From positions 143,499 to 207,498 of the forward strand of contig NZ_BMSA01000021.1 of the NCBI RefSeq assembly GCF_014648915.1: a stretch of 64,000 nt of DNA. Direction: 5' to 3'. Origin of the DNA: Streptomyces phaeofaciens. Its GTDB lineage: Bacteria > Actinomycetota > Actinomycetes > Streptomycetales > Streptomycetaceae. The translations under genes and the position numbers were made by a program. Below the pieces are notes generated by a model. It was not told the origin of the DNA, searched no databases, and saw only the letters and a list, made by a program, of their open reading frames with translations. This document shows, piece after piece, positions 1 through 8,536 of the stretch. The stretch's first letter is position 1, and each line of letters opens with the position of its first letter.

Positions 1-898
1 AGGAGCCGGTGACGTCGTCGGCGAGGGCCTCCGCGGCGAACTTCACCTCCGACTGCCGGTCGTACGGCGTCTGGGCGTCGACCAGCTTGGCGGGCTTGAA
101 CTTGCCCGCGGCCTCGCCCGGGGTCGTACCGATGCTGATACCGGGGTTGGTGGTGGCGGGCGCGGTGGCGACGAGCTTCTTCTTGGTGGTCACGTCCCAG
201 CCGCGCGCCTCGACCGTGGCGACCTGCTCGGCGGAGGTGACGGCGGACCGCAGCCGCAGGATGTCGGTACCGGCCTCGAGCACGTACGGGCTCTTCTCGC
301 CGGGGGTGGAGGTCGGCGGCGCCCCGGACGCCGGGTCCGGCCTGACGAACTGGAACTTCCCCTTCGCGTCGACCGACATCACCATCTCGTTCTCGTCGGC
401 GAGCCGGGCGAGGAAGTCCCAGTCGGTGACATTGGCCTGGGAGATGAACTCGTAGACGGTCTTGGTCGACTGGATCCGGCCGACCGGCACACCGGCCTGC
501 GCGGACAGTTTGCGGGCGATGTCGGAGGCGCTCTGGTTGCGGTACGCGGCGACCCGCCGCTGCCGCATCAGCCGGTGGCCGTGGTCGTAGCCGCGGATCA
601 CGGTGAACGAGCCGGTGCCGTCGTAGTCGGCCTCCAGGCCGCAGACCTCACCGGTGAGCAGGGGGTCGGAGGCGCCCTGTCCGTCGGCGACCGGGGTGAG
701 GACCACCGGCGTCCCGAACTTCACCCCCAGTTTGCCGAGGACCAGCCGGTACGGGTCGCGGAACGTCAGCCGGAACGCGGCCGGAACCCCGAGCCCCTGG
801 TCGACCCAGCCCTCCACCAGCAGCGGGGCGAAGTCGGCGGGCAGCGGCCGTCCGCCGAGGCTGACCTTGATGATGCTGGAGAACGCGGACTGCACCAT
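1..898 (-). CDS. VgrG-like eCIS spike/baseplate hub protein (3' end outside window)
   Basis: The start and 299 codons are visible; the gene runs off the left edge. The N-terminus reads MVQSAFSSIIKVSLGGRPLP and contains features of the phage late-control D/VgrG hub family (DPYRLVLGKLGVKFGTPV; RLMRQRRVAAYRNQSASDIA; FLARLADENEMVM). By family knowledge (Afp8/VgrG) it forms the trimeric hub and spike at the tip of the tail tube. Its ATG shares one base with the stop of the LysM gene upstream (TGATG), so the two are probably translationally coupled. The identification rests on read motifs and on position after sheath, tube and LysM genes; the C-terminal gp5/spike part cannot be checked here. Confidence 0.85.
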   Translation of the reverse strand, partial: MVQSAFSSIIKVSLGGRPLPADFAPLLVEGWVDQGLGVPAAFRLTFRDPYRLVLGKLGVKFGTPVVLTPVADGQGASDPLLTGEVCGLEADYDGTGSFTVIRGYDHGHRLMRQRRVAAYRNQSASDIARKLSAQAGVPVGRIQSTKTVYEFISQANVTDWDFLARLADENEMVMSVDAKGKFQFVRPDPASGAPPTSTPGEKSPYVLEAGTDILRLRSAVTSAEQVATVEARGWDVTTKKKLVATAPATTNPGISIGTTPGEAAGKFKPAKLVDAQTPYDRQSEVKFAAEALADDVTGS

Positions 899-1623
899 CA
901 GTGACCCACCTCCCCGGCGGCCGGCAGGACCAGCTCGACGCCGGTGGGCAGCCGGGCGGGGTCGTCGATGTCGTTCGCCTCGGCGATGGCCCGCCAGGCC
1001 GAGGTGTCGCCGTACTCGCGCCAGGCCAGCGACTGGAGCGAGTCCCCGGCCACCACCCGGTGCACCCGCTGCGCGGTCAGGGCGCCGGAGGTCGGGTTCT
1101 GGCCCTGCGTCTTGCTGGGGATCTCGTGCAGCCGGATCTGGCAGGTCGCGCGGATCGGGACACCGGTCGTGCCGAACAGGGAGTACGACACGTCCACACT
1201 GCTCACGTACGACGTGAAACGGGCCGTGGAGAACGAGCCCCACTGGAACACCACCCAGGGCGGCGACGGCTGTTCGGCGGCGATGCTCTTCGTGGTGACC
1301 TCGCAGCACTCGAGGAGCGATTCCACCTTTTTCAGCACGGAGTTGCTGCCCGGCTCGTCGGAGGTGTCGAGGAAGATCTCGACGCTCATCTCACGGGGCT
1401 CCGGGCCCATGAACTCCGGCTTCGAGCCGTCGCGGACGGCGGCGGTCGGGGTCACCTTCCACTGGGCGCGCCGGCCCAGCTGCAACTGCGCCGGGTTGAA
1501 GTCGAATCCGAACGACCGGATCAGACCGCCCGGGGTGGTGCTGGTGCCGACCGGCGGTTCGTGGATCGCCAGCGTGGCGCGGACCAGGCTCTTCCCGGCG
1601 CCGCCCCTGCTTCCCTTGGCCAT
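898..1623 (-). CDS. LysM-domain eCIS baseplate protein (Afp7-like)
   Basis: This 241-residue protein starts MAKGSRGGAGKSLVRATLAI. Its C-terminal 55 residues form a LysM-type module (HRVVAGDSLQSLAWREYGD, then AIAEANDIDDPARLPTGVEL). In Afp/PVC/eCIS particles the small LysM protein after the second tube gene joins the tube to the spike hub; in this cytosolic particle it is structural rather than cell-wall binding. The ATG at 1623 is chosen because the conserved sequence begins there; the open frame continues upstream but overlaps the tube gene. It ends in a TGATG overlap with the VgrG-like gene. Confidence 0.85.
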   Translation of the reverse strand: MAKGSRGGAGKSLVRATLAIHEPPVGTSTTPGGLIRSFGFDFNPAQLQLGRRAQWKVTPTAAVRDGSKPEFMGPEPREMSVEIFLDTSDEPGSNSVLKKVESLLECCEVTTKSIAAEQPSPPWVVFQWGSFSTARFTSYVSSVDVSYSLFGTTGVPIRATCQIRLHEIPSKTQGQNPTSGALTAQRVHRVVAGDSLQSLAWREYGDTSAWRAIAEANDIDDPARLPTGVELVLPAAGEVGH

Positions 1624-1643
1624 GTGCGTGGGCCCCTTCCGGC

Positions 1644-2069
1644 CTAGTCCGTGAACCCGTGGTGGGTGATCTCCAGGACCTCCGTGGCGACGCCCGGGTT
1701 CGCGGGGTCCAGGGAGGGGCCCTGCCAGCTCACCGGCAGGACGTCGATCAGCCCCCAGCGGGCGACCTCCGAGCCGTCCGCGCGCAGCGCGGCGATCTGG
1801 GCGGTGGGCCGGGTCACGCCGGTGGTGACCGAGGAGATCCACTTCGCCACCTTGGAGGTGTCCGGGGTGAGGGGGCGGGTCAGCCGGATGTTGGAGAACG
1901 TGACGCGGGAGGGGAGCGCCCACACGAAGCCGTTGTTCCCGCCCTCCTGGCGGTGCTCGATCTCCACCTGGGAGGACAGTCCCTCGCACCCGTTGAAGTA
2001 CCCGAGGCTCTCGCCGTCGATGGTCAGGGTGAAGAAGATGGTGGAGCCCGGGTCGAGATCGCGGGACAT
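1644..2069 (-). CDS. eCIS tail tube protein 2 (T4 gp19 / Afp5-like)
   Basis: This 141-residue protein has the T4 gp19-type tail-tube fold signature: FFTLTIDGESLGYFNGCEGL at the N-terminus, a central IRLTRPLT, and a C-terminal EVLEITHHGFTD. The size matches tube and tube-initiator proteins. It is the second tube paralogue of the cluster (the other is at 6199-6642). Its place directly before the LysM and VgrG genes fits Afp5, the tube ring that contacts the baseplate. Twenty bases separate its stop from the LysM start. Confidence 0.88.
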   Translation of the reverse strand: MSRDLDPGSTIFFTLTIDGESLGYFNGCEGLSSQVEIEHRQEGGNNGFVWALPSRVTFSNIRLTRPLTPDTSKVAKWISSVTTGVTRPTAQIAALRADGSEVARWGLIDVLPVSWQGPSLDPANPGVATEVLEITHHGFTD

Positions 2070-2126
2070 CGAGGGGCCTGGCCTTTCTGGGGCGCGCGGG
2101 GTGTTCGGGGCGGGTGGTCGTGCCGG

Positions 2127-5100
2127 TCAGTTGCGAGGGTCGCGGAGTCTGCCGATGCGTTCGCGGTCGAGGCGGAGTTCGGTCCGCAGGAGACGGGTGA
2201 TACGGCCGGTCAGACGGTGGGTGAGCTCGTCGAGCTGGAAGTCGGTGAGCGAACGGGGGTCGAAGCCGGGGGCGTGGGAGACGGCCGCTGCGGAGGGCGG
2301 GTGGCCGGTGGTGGGGCGCTGCGGGGGCGGCGGGGGCGGCGGGGGCGGCGGCTTGGGGAGTGCGGGAGGGGCGGGCGGCGTGGGGAGGCGGGCCGGCGCT
2401 CGCTGGACGGTGGGGGCGGGGGCCGGGGCATGGGGGAGTGCGGACGGCGTGGGGAGATGGGCCGGCGCTCGCTGGACGGGCAGGGCGGGGGCCGGGGCCC
2501 CGGGGGGAGTCGGGGTGGGTGTCGCGGCCGGGCGGGGGTGGACGACCGGGACGGGGAGTGCGCCGGGGGTGGTGCGGCGCAGGGGGACGGCGACGGAGGG
2601 GGCGGTGGCGGCGCGGCGCTGCACGGGGGCCGTCGGGGGCTGCTGGACCGGGAGGGGGGTGACGGTGGTCGGGGTGGGCTCCAGGGGTACGGCGACGGGT
2701 GCCGGAGCGGGTGCGTCGGTGCGCTGGACCGGGAACGGGATGACGGTCGTCGGGGTGGGCTCCTGGGGTACGGCGACGGGTGCCGGGAGCGCCCGGGTGC
2801 GCTGGACCGGGAGCGGGGTGACGGTGGTCGGGGCGGGCGCGGGGGTGTGCTGGACCTGGGGCGGCGCGAGCGGGGTCGTAGGGGTGGGGTGGGCGGTGAG
2901 GGGGGCGCCGAGCCGGGGGCGGGGCGCGGCGGCCGGAGTCCCGGGTGACGTCGCTCGCGGCGTGGTGAGCGGAAGCGTGACGGGAGCGCCCAGTCCCGAG
3001 CGGCGTACGGCTCGCTGGACGGACGCCGGGCCCGGCGACGGGGCGGTGAACCCGGCCGCGCGGGGCGCGGTGACGGGGGCGGCGGAGTACGGCGCGGCCG
3101 GCGCGGCCGGCGTCGGGGTGGCCTCGCGTGCCGCGCGCTGGAGCGGTACGGGGTCGTACGAGGGTGCCGTGGTGCCGCCGTTCGGCTCGGAACGGGGCAC
3201 GGGAGTTCCACCGGTCGCCGCCGACGCTGCCTCGACGGGGGCCGGACCACCGCCGGGCGGCGTACGCCGTTGCAGGGGTGCCGGGGACGGCGGAACGGGA
3301 CGGGCCGCCGTGGGCTCCGCCGGACGGGGGGACGGGCTGGGGGAGGTCTGCCCGGGTATGGCTGTTCGGGCGGGCGAGGAGGCCGCCACCGTCCGGGGCG
3401 GTGCGGGCGGGCTCGCGGGGCGGGTCTGTACGGGGACCGCGGGCCGGGACGAGGAAGCGGAGGACGACCGCGCCGGGCGGGTCTGCACCGGGAGGGGTGC
3501 CTGGGTCGACGGGGTGGATGCCGGCTCGCTCGGGGACGGGGCTGCCGGGCGGACCTGCGCGGGAGGCGTCGACCGGGCCGGAGACGCGGCGTCCGTCGAG
3601 GCGGGGCCCGTCGGGCGGGTCTGCACGGGGATCGGGGCCTGTGCCGAGGGCGCGGGTGCCGGCGGGGTCGGCGAGGCGGGGGACGGTACTGCCGTCGGCG
3701 GCAGCGGAGGCGTCCCCGCAGGGGTCTGGGGAGGTGCCGTGGGCAGGGTTGCGGAGGGGCCCGTCGGGCGGGTCTGTACGGGGATCGCGGCCTGTGTCGA
3801 GGGTGCGGGTGTCGCCGGGGCCGGCGAGGCGGGGGGCGGCGCGGGCGTCCCCGCAGGGGTCTGGGGAGGTGCCGTGGGCAGGGTTGCGGAGGGGCCCGTC
3901 GGGCGGGTCTGTACGGGGATCGCCGCCTGTGCCGAGGGTGCGGGTGCCGGCGGGGTCGGCGAAGTGGGCACCGTGGAGGCAGGGGAGGGTACTGCCGTGG
4001 GGGGCAGCGGTGGCGTCCCCGCCGGGGTCGGGGAAGGGGCCGTGGGCAGGGTCGCGGAGCGCGTCTGCACAGGCACCGCCGCCCGGGGCGAGGCAGCCGC
4101 CGACGACCGGCTCGGCGCGGAGGATGCCGTCCGGGCCGACGAAGGCGGGACCGCCTGGGTCGGTGACGGCGTCCCCGTCCGGGGAGGCGCAGGTGTCGCC
4201 GCTTGGGCAGGCGAAGGTGCCCTCGTCGGCTCCGGCGCAGGAGTCACCGTCTGCGCCGGCGCAGGAGTCACCGTCGGTTCCGGCGAGGGAGTCACCGTCC
4301 GCTCCGGTGCACGGGCCACGGTCCGAGCCGGCGCAGGTGCCGCGGCCCGGGCGGGTGAAGGCGCCCCTGTCGGCTCGGGCGAGGGAGTCACCGTCCGCGC
4401 GGGTGCAGGGGCCACGGTCCGGCCCGGCGCGGGTGCCACCGCTTGGGCAGGCGAAGGTGCCCTCGTCGGCTCCGGCGCAGGAGTCACCGTCGGTTCCGGC
4501 GAGGAAGTCACCGCCCGCGCCGGTGCGGAAGCCACCGTCCGCGCCGGTGCGGAAGCCACCGTCCGAGGCGACGCAGGTGCCACGGCCCGGGTCAACGAAG
4601 GAGCCCTCGTGGGAGCCGCCCCGGGTGCCACCGCCCGCGCCACGAAAGGCGCATCGGCCCGAGTCGGCGCATCGGCCCGAACCGGCGCGGACGCCCCGGT
4701 CTGCGCGGACGTCCCGGTCTGCGCGGACGTCCCGGTCTGCGCGGACGTCCCGGTCGGCGCGGACGTCCCGGTCGGCGCAGGTGAGGAAGCCACCGCCCGA
4801 GCCACGAAAGGCACCCCCGCCCGAACCGGCGCAGACACCCCACTCCGAGGAGACGCAGAAACCCCAGTCCGAGGAGACGCAGAAACCCCACTCCGAGGAG
4901 ACGCGGACACCCCACTCCGAGGCGACGTAGACGCCTCAGCCATAGCTGACCCGGTCAGCCCCGTCCGAGCCTGTGCGGGAGGCACCGCCCCCGCACTCGC
5001 CCCTGCCTGCCCGGGCATGACCGCCCGGCCCGGTGCGGGAGCCACTGTCCTGGTGGGGGCCCCTGCCGAAGGCGGAGCCACCGCCCCCGCGGCCGGCACG

Positions 5101-5558
5101 GCGAACGACGGCGTCACCCGCGGCCGCGCCAACCGCTGCACCGGAACGGGCACACCCGCCCCCGCCCCCGACGTCGGAAGCGCGCCCGGATGCGGAGCCG
5201 GACCCGCGGCGGCCGGTGCCGCCGAAGGCTCCGCTCGGGTCGGGCCGGCCGGCAGGGAGCCCATGCGGGCGGACGGTCCGGCGCCGAGGACGGTGTGTGC
5301 GTGGGTGCGGGTGAGGGCCGGGTTCTGCCAGGTGGCCAGCCGGCCGCCGAACCCGGCGTCGGCGACGCCCGCCGCGGCTTCGCCCACCGCCCGCCGCAGG
5401 GGCGGCAGCCCGGTCCACGCGGCCGGTGCGAGCGGCCGCGCCACCGGGCTCGCCGCCGCGCTCGCCTCGGCGCTCACCTCCGCGCCCGTACCGCCGGACC
5501 CCGCGTCCGCCGGTGCCCCGCCCGCTCGTCCACGCCGCAGCCGATCCAGGAACCCCAT
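2127..5558 (-). CDS. 1143-residue Pro/Ala/Thr-rich low-complexity protein inside the eCIS operon
   Basis: The N-terminus is a short basic helix (MGFLDRLRRGRAGG). About 1,000 residues of disordered Pro, Ala, Thr, Ser and Arg repeats follow, including a polyproline run, and the protein ends in a predicted charged helix (SLTDFQLDELTHRLTGRITR, then LLRTELRLDRERIGRLRDPRN). There is no signal peptide or membrane segment. The gene starts 3 bases after the DUF6760-like gene with a good GGAGGG site, so it is part of the structural operon. No enzyme motif is visible. It could be a baseplate or cargo-docking linker, or a length-variable accessory protein; I do not recognise a named family. Several exact DNA repeats inside it suggest recent expansion and contraction. 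Confidence 0.75.
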   Translation of the reverse strand: MGFLDRLRRGRAGGAPADAGSGGTGAEVSAEASAAASPVARPLAPAAWTGLPPLRRAVGEAAAGVADAGFGGRLATWQNPALTRTHAHTVLGAGPSARMGSLPAGPTRAEPSAAPAAAGPAPHPGALPTSGAGAGVPVPVQRLARPRVTPSFAVPAAGAVAPPSAGAPTRTVAPAPGRAVMPGQAGASAGAVPPAQARTGLTGSAMAEASTSPRSGVSASPRSGVSASPRTGVSASPRSGVSAPVRAGVPFVARAVASSPAPTGTSAPTGTSAQTGTSAQTGTSAQTGASAPVRADAPTRADAPFVARAVAPGAAPTRAPSLTRAVAPASPRTVASAPARTVASAPARAVTSSPEPTVTPAPEPTRAPSPAQAVAPAPGRTVAPAPARTVTPSPEPTGAPSPARAAAPAPARTVARAPERTVTPSPEPTVTPAPAQTVTPAPEPTRAPSPAQAATPAPPRTGTPSPTQAVPPSSARTASSAPSRSSAAASPRAAVPVQTRSATLPTAPSPTPAGTPPLPPTAVPSPASTVPTSPTPPAPAPSAQAAIPVQTRPTGPSATLPTAPPQTPAGTPAPPPASPAPATPAPSTQAAIPVQTRPTGPSATLPTAPPQTPAGTPPLPPTAVPSPASPTPPAPAPSAQAPIPVQTRPTGPASTDAASPARSTPPAQVRPAAPSPSEPASTPSTQAPLPVQTRPARSSSASSSRPAVPVQTRPASPPAPPRTVAASSPARTAIPGQTSPSPSPRPAEPTAARPVPPSPAPLQRRTPPGGGPAPVEAASAATGGTPVPRSEPNGGTTAPSYDPVPLQRAAREATPTPAAPAAPYSAAPVTAPRAAGFTAPSPGPASVQRAVRRSGLGAPVTLPLTTPRATSPGTPAAAPRPRLGAPLTAHPTPTTPLAPPQVQHTPAPAPTTVTPLPVQRTRALPAPVAVPQEPTPTTVIPFPVQRTDAPAPAPVAVPLEPTPTTVTPLPVQQPPTAPVQRRAATAPSVAVPLRRTTPGALPVPVVHPRPAATPTPTPPGAPAPALPVQRAPAHLPTPSALPHAPAPAPTVQRAPARLPTPPAPPALPKPPPPPPPPPPQRPTTGHPPSAAAVSHAPGFDPRSLTDFQLDELTHRLTGRITRLLRTELRLDRERIGRLRDPRN
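3709..3923. repeat. 80-bp exact direct repeat inside the low-complexity gene
   Basis: Positions 3709-3788 and 3844-3923 read as identical over 80 bases, offset by 135 bases, a multiple of three. The repeat encodes a block with VPVQTRPTGPSATLPTAPPQ on the minus strand. A multiple-of-three period with exact DNA identity points to recent in-frame duplication. Confidence 0.85.
4687..4776. repeat. Five tandem 18-bp units in the low-complexity gene
   Basis: The unit GCGGACGTCCCGGTCTGC occurs five times in a row with one or two differences between copies. It is in frame and encodes a six-residue Thr/Gly/Ser/Ala repeat on the minus strand (TGTSAQ-like). Confidence 0.9.
4837..4932. repeat. Four tandem 24-bp units in the low-complexity gene
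   Basis: Four consecutive 24-base copies (4837-4860, 4861-4884, 4885-4908, 4909-4932) encode the eight-residue repeat SPRSGVSA-like in the minus frame. The last copy is the most diverged. Confidence 0.9.
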
Positions 5559-5561
5559 GTC

Positions 5562-5720
5562 TCAGCCCTCCGCCCCGCCCCGCGTCACCAGTGAGGCGAT
5601 GTGCCCGGTGTAGCGGCGGCGGTCGTCGTGTTCGAGGTCGAGGATGTCGTCCAGGGGCCAGTGGAAGTGGTAGGCGACGTACGCGATCTCCTCGTGCAGT
5701 CGGTCGGTCGCGTACGTCAC
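5562..5720 (-). CDS. Small eCIS protein, DUF6760-like (52 aa)
   Basis: With a GTG start at 5720 the protein is 52 residues (VTYATDRLHEEIAYVAYHFH, then WPLDDILDLEHDDRRRYTGH). The GTG overlaps the stop of the preceding gene by GTGA, which decides this start over longer in-frame alternatives. Small helical proteins of this kind follow the chaperone-like gene in actinobacterial eCIS operons and are named DUF6760 in databases, as I recall. The function is unproven; position suggests a baseplate or assembly factor. Confidence 0.75.
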   Translation of the reverse strand: MTYATDRLHEEIAYVAYHFHWPLDDILDLEHDDRRRYTGHIASLVTRGGAEG

Positions 5721-6199
5721 GATTCCCCCAGGCGGCTCCCGCCCAGTTCCACCTCGAAGGGCTCCGCGCAGTGCGGGCACTCCACCGAGGCGCGGGTGTG
5801 GCCCTCGGCGTTGATCTGGCGGTAGAAGTCCTGAAGGAACGCCAGGTCGGAGGCGAACATGTTCTCCACCACCCCGTCGTGCACCAGGGGCAGTGTGCCC
5901 AGGCGGGTGATGACCCGGCCGAGCAGGACCACCGACAGGTACGCGGGGTTCTCCTGGACGCGGATGTCCCGGAGCGGGACGAGTTCGTCCCGTGCCGTGG
6001 CCAGCCGCATCACGCCGTCGCGGTGGACCGTGCCCGCCTCGTCGACGTAGCCGCGCGGCAGCTCGAAGGGGAACTCCGTCCGCAGCTGCTGCCGCACCGG
6101 GGCCGGCGCGGGCGCCGCCGCGGACGGGAGCGGGTCGGCCTCCTGGGCCTGCGCCTGCTCCCCGACCGCCTGCGGCCCCCGCACAGCCGTACGCCGCAT
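5717..6199 (-). CDS. Probable eCIS baseplate/tail assembly chaperone (160 aa)
   Basis: The ATG at 6199 overlaps the tube gene stop (TAATG). A disordered Ala/Pro/Gln-rich first third is followed by a conserved domain (FPFELPRGYVDEAGTVHRDG, LVPLRDIRVQENPAYLSVVL, DLAFLQDFYRQIN). It resembles the phage tail or T4 baseplate-hub assembly chaperone families that follow the tube gene in eCIS clusters. A single CPHC near the C-terminus could bind metal only with partners. It is translationally coupled on both sides (TAATG, GTGA). The family assignment is from pattern memory and is moderate. Confidence 0.6.
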   Translation of the reverse strand: MRRTAVRGPQAVGEQAQAQEADPLPSAAAPAPAPVRQQLRTEFPFELPRGYVDEAGTVHRDGVMRLATARDELVPLRDIRVQENPAYLSVVLLGRVITRLGTLPLVHDGVVENMFASDLAFLQDFYRQINAEGHTRASVECPHCAEPFEVELGGSRLGES

Positions 6200-6642
6200 T
6201 ACTCGATGACCAGTTCTTCGAACGTGATCGTCACGGTCTCGGTCAGCGCCGCCGCCTCGCCCGCCTTCACGGTGCTGGTGTCGATCTTGCTGCACCAGGC
6301 GTTGCGCATGTTGTACCGCTTGACCGGATTGTTCTGGTAGTCCATCACCATGATCGTGGCGTTCTTGCGGGCCGTGCCCATCACGCCGTTGATCGACTCG
6401 GTGATCCACTGGTTGAACGCGGCGGACTGGGTCATACCGCGGACGACCGTGCAGGTGCCGGCCTTCTTCACGCCCGGCAGCTTCTTGGTGACCGGCTTGC
6501 CCTGCGCGGAGACCTGCTGGTACTCGATGACGTCCTGTTCGAGGCTGAGACCGCTGACCTCGGCGAGGTACTCGACCATCACGCCGTCGATCTGGAGCCC
6601 GAAATTGTGCGATGTGAGGGCGTCACCCGGCTGGAGACTCAT
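6199..6642 (-). CDS. eCIS tail tube protein 1 (Afp1-like)
   Basis: This 147-residue protein has tail-tube features: NFGLQIDGVMVEYLAEVSGL near the N-terminus, the central VTKKLPGVKKAGTCTVVRGM and the C-terminal EAAALTETVTITFEELVIE. In contractile particles this protein stacks as hexamers to form the inner tube pushed out on sheath contraction. It follows the sheath gene by 61 bases and has an AAGGAA ribosome site. It is the main tube candidate; the paralogue at 1644-2069 is likely the specialised ring. Confidence 0.9.
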   Translation of the reverse strand: MSLQPGDALTSHNFGLQIDGVMVEYLAEVSGLSLEQDVIEYQQVSAQGKPVTKKLPGVKKAGTCTVVRGMTQSAAFNQWITESINGVMGTARKNATIMVMDYQNNPVKRYNMRNAWCSKIDTSTVKAGEAAALTETVTITFEELVIE

Positions 6643-6703
6643 CTGGCTTTCCTTCTAAGTGAAGTGGGGGAGGCAGGGGATACGCGTACGGGCCGGAGCC
6701 GGC

Positions 6704-8284
6704 CTACTCCTCCAGCTCCCCGCTCCCGCTGGAGAACTGCGCCAGCCGGAAGATCACGAACTCGGCCGGCTTGACCGGCGCGATACCGATCTCGCACACC
6801 ACCCGGCCGACGTCGACCGACTCCGCCGGGTTGGTCTCCTCGTCGCACTTGACGTAGAACGCCTCCTCGGGCCGGGCGCCGAAGAGGGCGCCCGCGCGCC
6901 ACTCGTTGACGAGGAACGCGGAGACGTTGCGCCGGATCCGGGCCCACAGCGCGTGGTCGTTCGGCTCGAACACCACCCACTGGGTGCCGATCAGGATCGA
7001 CTCCTCCAGGTAGTTGAAGTACCGGCGGACGTTCAGGTAGCGCCAGGCCGGGTCCGAGGCCAGTGTGCGGGCGCCCCAGACGCGGATGCCCCGGCCGGGG
7101 AACGCGCGGATGCAGTTCACGCCGATCGGGTTCAGCAGGTCCTGCTCGCCGCGGGTGATCTGGATCTCCAGGTCCACGGCGCCGCGGATGACCTCGTTCG
7201 CCGGCGCCTTGTGCACACCGCGCTCGAAGTCGTTGCGGGCCCAGACGCCGGCCACGTGGCCGCTCGGCGGGATCAGCCGGGCCTGGCCGGCGGCCGGGTC
7301 GAAGGACTTGATCCAGGGGTAGTAGAGGGCGGCGTACTTGGAGTCGTAGCCGGCCGTCTCCTGGCGCCAGACGCGGATCTGGCGGGCGTTCAGGCCGGGC
7401 GGCGGGTCGATGATCGCGACGCGGTCGCCCATCAGCTCGCAGTGCGCGATCAGGCCGAGCTGGACGGCCTTGACGGACTCCAGGTCGATCGCGCCGCGCT
7501 GGTAGGCGGCCATCAGGTCGGGCACCGCGACCATGGACACCTCGTCGACGGCCTCCAGGCCGCCGAAGCCGGTGCGGTCGGCGCTGTCGCCCAGGTACTG
7601 GGCCGGGCCCACCGGGGCGCTCTCGGCCGCGGCCGGCACGGCGGGGGCGGCGGCGGACGTGGCGGGAAGGGCGACCGTCTGGTTCTCCGGGCGTGCCAGC
7701 TGCGCGGCGGGCGCGGCCTCGGCCACGGTGATCAGCCGCGAGCGCTCCTTGACCTGGGTGACGACGTAGGCGCGGTTGCCCTTCTTCGCGGACACGTCGA
7801 AGGTCTCGACGGGCTGGTCGCCGTCCTTGACGATCAGCTTGAACCGCTCGGCGGGGCCCTCGCCCTCCGCGTCGGCGACCTCCACACTCAGGTTGCCGGG
7901 CGCCACGGCCGTCACGGTGAACGTGCCGAGCTGCTTCGGCTCACCGGCCGGCAGCGCGGCGGGCGCGGCGGACGTGCCCACCGCCGCCGGGGACTTGGCG
8001 TCCCCGGCCGCGCCGGCCGGGGAACCGCCCACCCGGACGACGTAGGCGGCGGAACCGCCGTTGTTGAAGAAGCCGTAGACGGAGTGCGCGAGGAAGTACC
8101 CGTCGGTGAAGTCACCGAAGGCCGCCACGTACTGGGTCCAGTTGGTCACCAGGGTGGGCTCGTTCAGCGGGCCGGTCGGGGCGAGCCCGACGAAGGCCGC
8201 CACCGAGGTGCCCACTCCCTCGATCGGGCGGGAGCCGCTGGCCACCTCCTCGACGTATACGCCGGGCGACAGGTAGGACGGCAT
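6704..8284 (-). CDS. Contractile tail sheath protein
   Basis: This 526-residue protein starts MPSYLSPGVYVEEVASGSRP, the classical N-terminus of phage and eCIS sheath proteins. The C-terminal half has the conserved sheath core (NPIGVNCIRAFPGRGIRVWG, RYLNVRRYFNYLEESILIGT, the FEPND motif and RLAQFSSGSGELEE at the end). A variable insertion rich in Ala/Pro lies near residues 100-240. Sheath subunits store the energy that drives the tube through the target membrane. It is the first gene of the structural operon, with a GAGGAG site 7 bases from the ATG. Only one sheath gene is seen in the window, against three in Afp. Confidence 0.96.
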   Translation of the reverse strand: MPSYLSPGVYVEEVASGSRPIEGVGTSVAAFVGLAPTGPLNEPTLVTNWTQYVAAFGDFTDGYFLAHSVYGFFNNGGSAAYVVRVGGSPAGAAGDAKSPAAVGTSAAPAALPAGEPKQLGTFTVTAVAPGNLSVEVADAEGEGPAERFKLIVKDGDQPVETFDVSAKKGNRAYVVTQVKERSRLITVAEAAPAAQLARPENQTVALPATSAAAPAVPAAAESAPVGPAQYLGDSADRTGFGGLEAVDEVSMVAVPDLMAAYQRGAIDLESVKAVQLGLIAHCELMGDRVAIIDPPPGLNARQIRVWRQETAGYDSKYAALYYPWIKSFDPAAGQARLIPPSGHVAGVWARNDFERGVHKAPANEVIRGAVDLEIQITRGEQDLLNPIGVNCIRAFPGRGIRVWGARTLASDPAWRYLNVRRYFNYLEESILIGTQWVVFEPNDHALWARIRRNVSAFLVNEWRAGALFGARPEEAFYVKCDEETNPAESVDVGRVVCEIGIAPVKPAEFVIFRLAQFSSGSGELEE

Positions 8285-8536
8285 GCTGTGCTCTCCTCGG
8301 GGTACGCGTCAGGACATCTCTCACCGTCACGCGCGAAGCGCGTCCCCCGAAACGGCCTGGGGTGCACGTCCGGGGGCATGACCGCTGCCCGCAGGGGCAA
8401 GGTGGTCTCCGCCGCGCACGGGTGAGGTGGACGCGTTGCCCCGGAGACTGCCCGTGCGGTCCTTCCGCCGCGCCCGCCCGCTCCGGTACGGCTGGATCAC
8501 CAGCCGTCGACTGCCGAGCCACCTGGACCTTGACTG
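8285..8536. promoter_or_regulatory. Divergent intergenic region between the sheath operon and the membrane-protein pair
   Basis: These 252 bases must hold the promoters of the minus-strand structural operon and the plus-strand gene at 8537. A small hairpin (ACGCGC-GAA-GCGCGT, 8330-8344) lies in the presumed sheath leader. I could not assign clear -10/-35 elements, which fits dependence on an activator. Confidence 0.5.

Noticed and set aside
2210..3250. Long open frames on both strands across the low-complexity gene region
   Set aside because: They are Arg/Gly/Pro-rich shadows of the repetitive GC-rich gene; only the minus frame 2127-5558 has a ribosome site, operon position and conserved ends.
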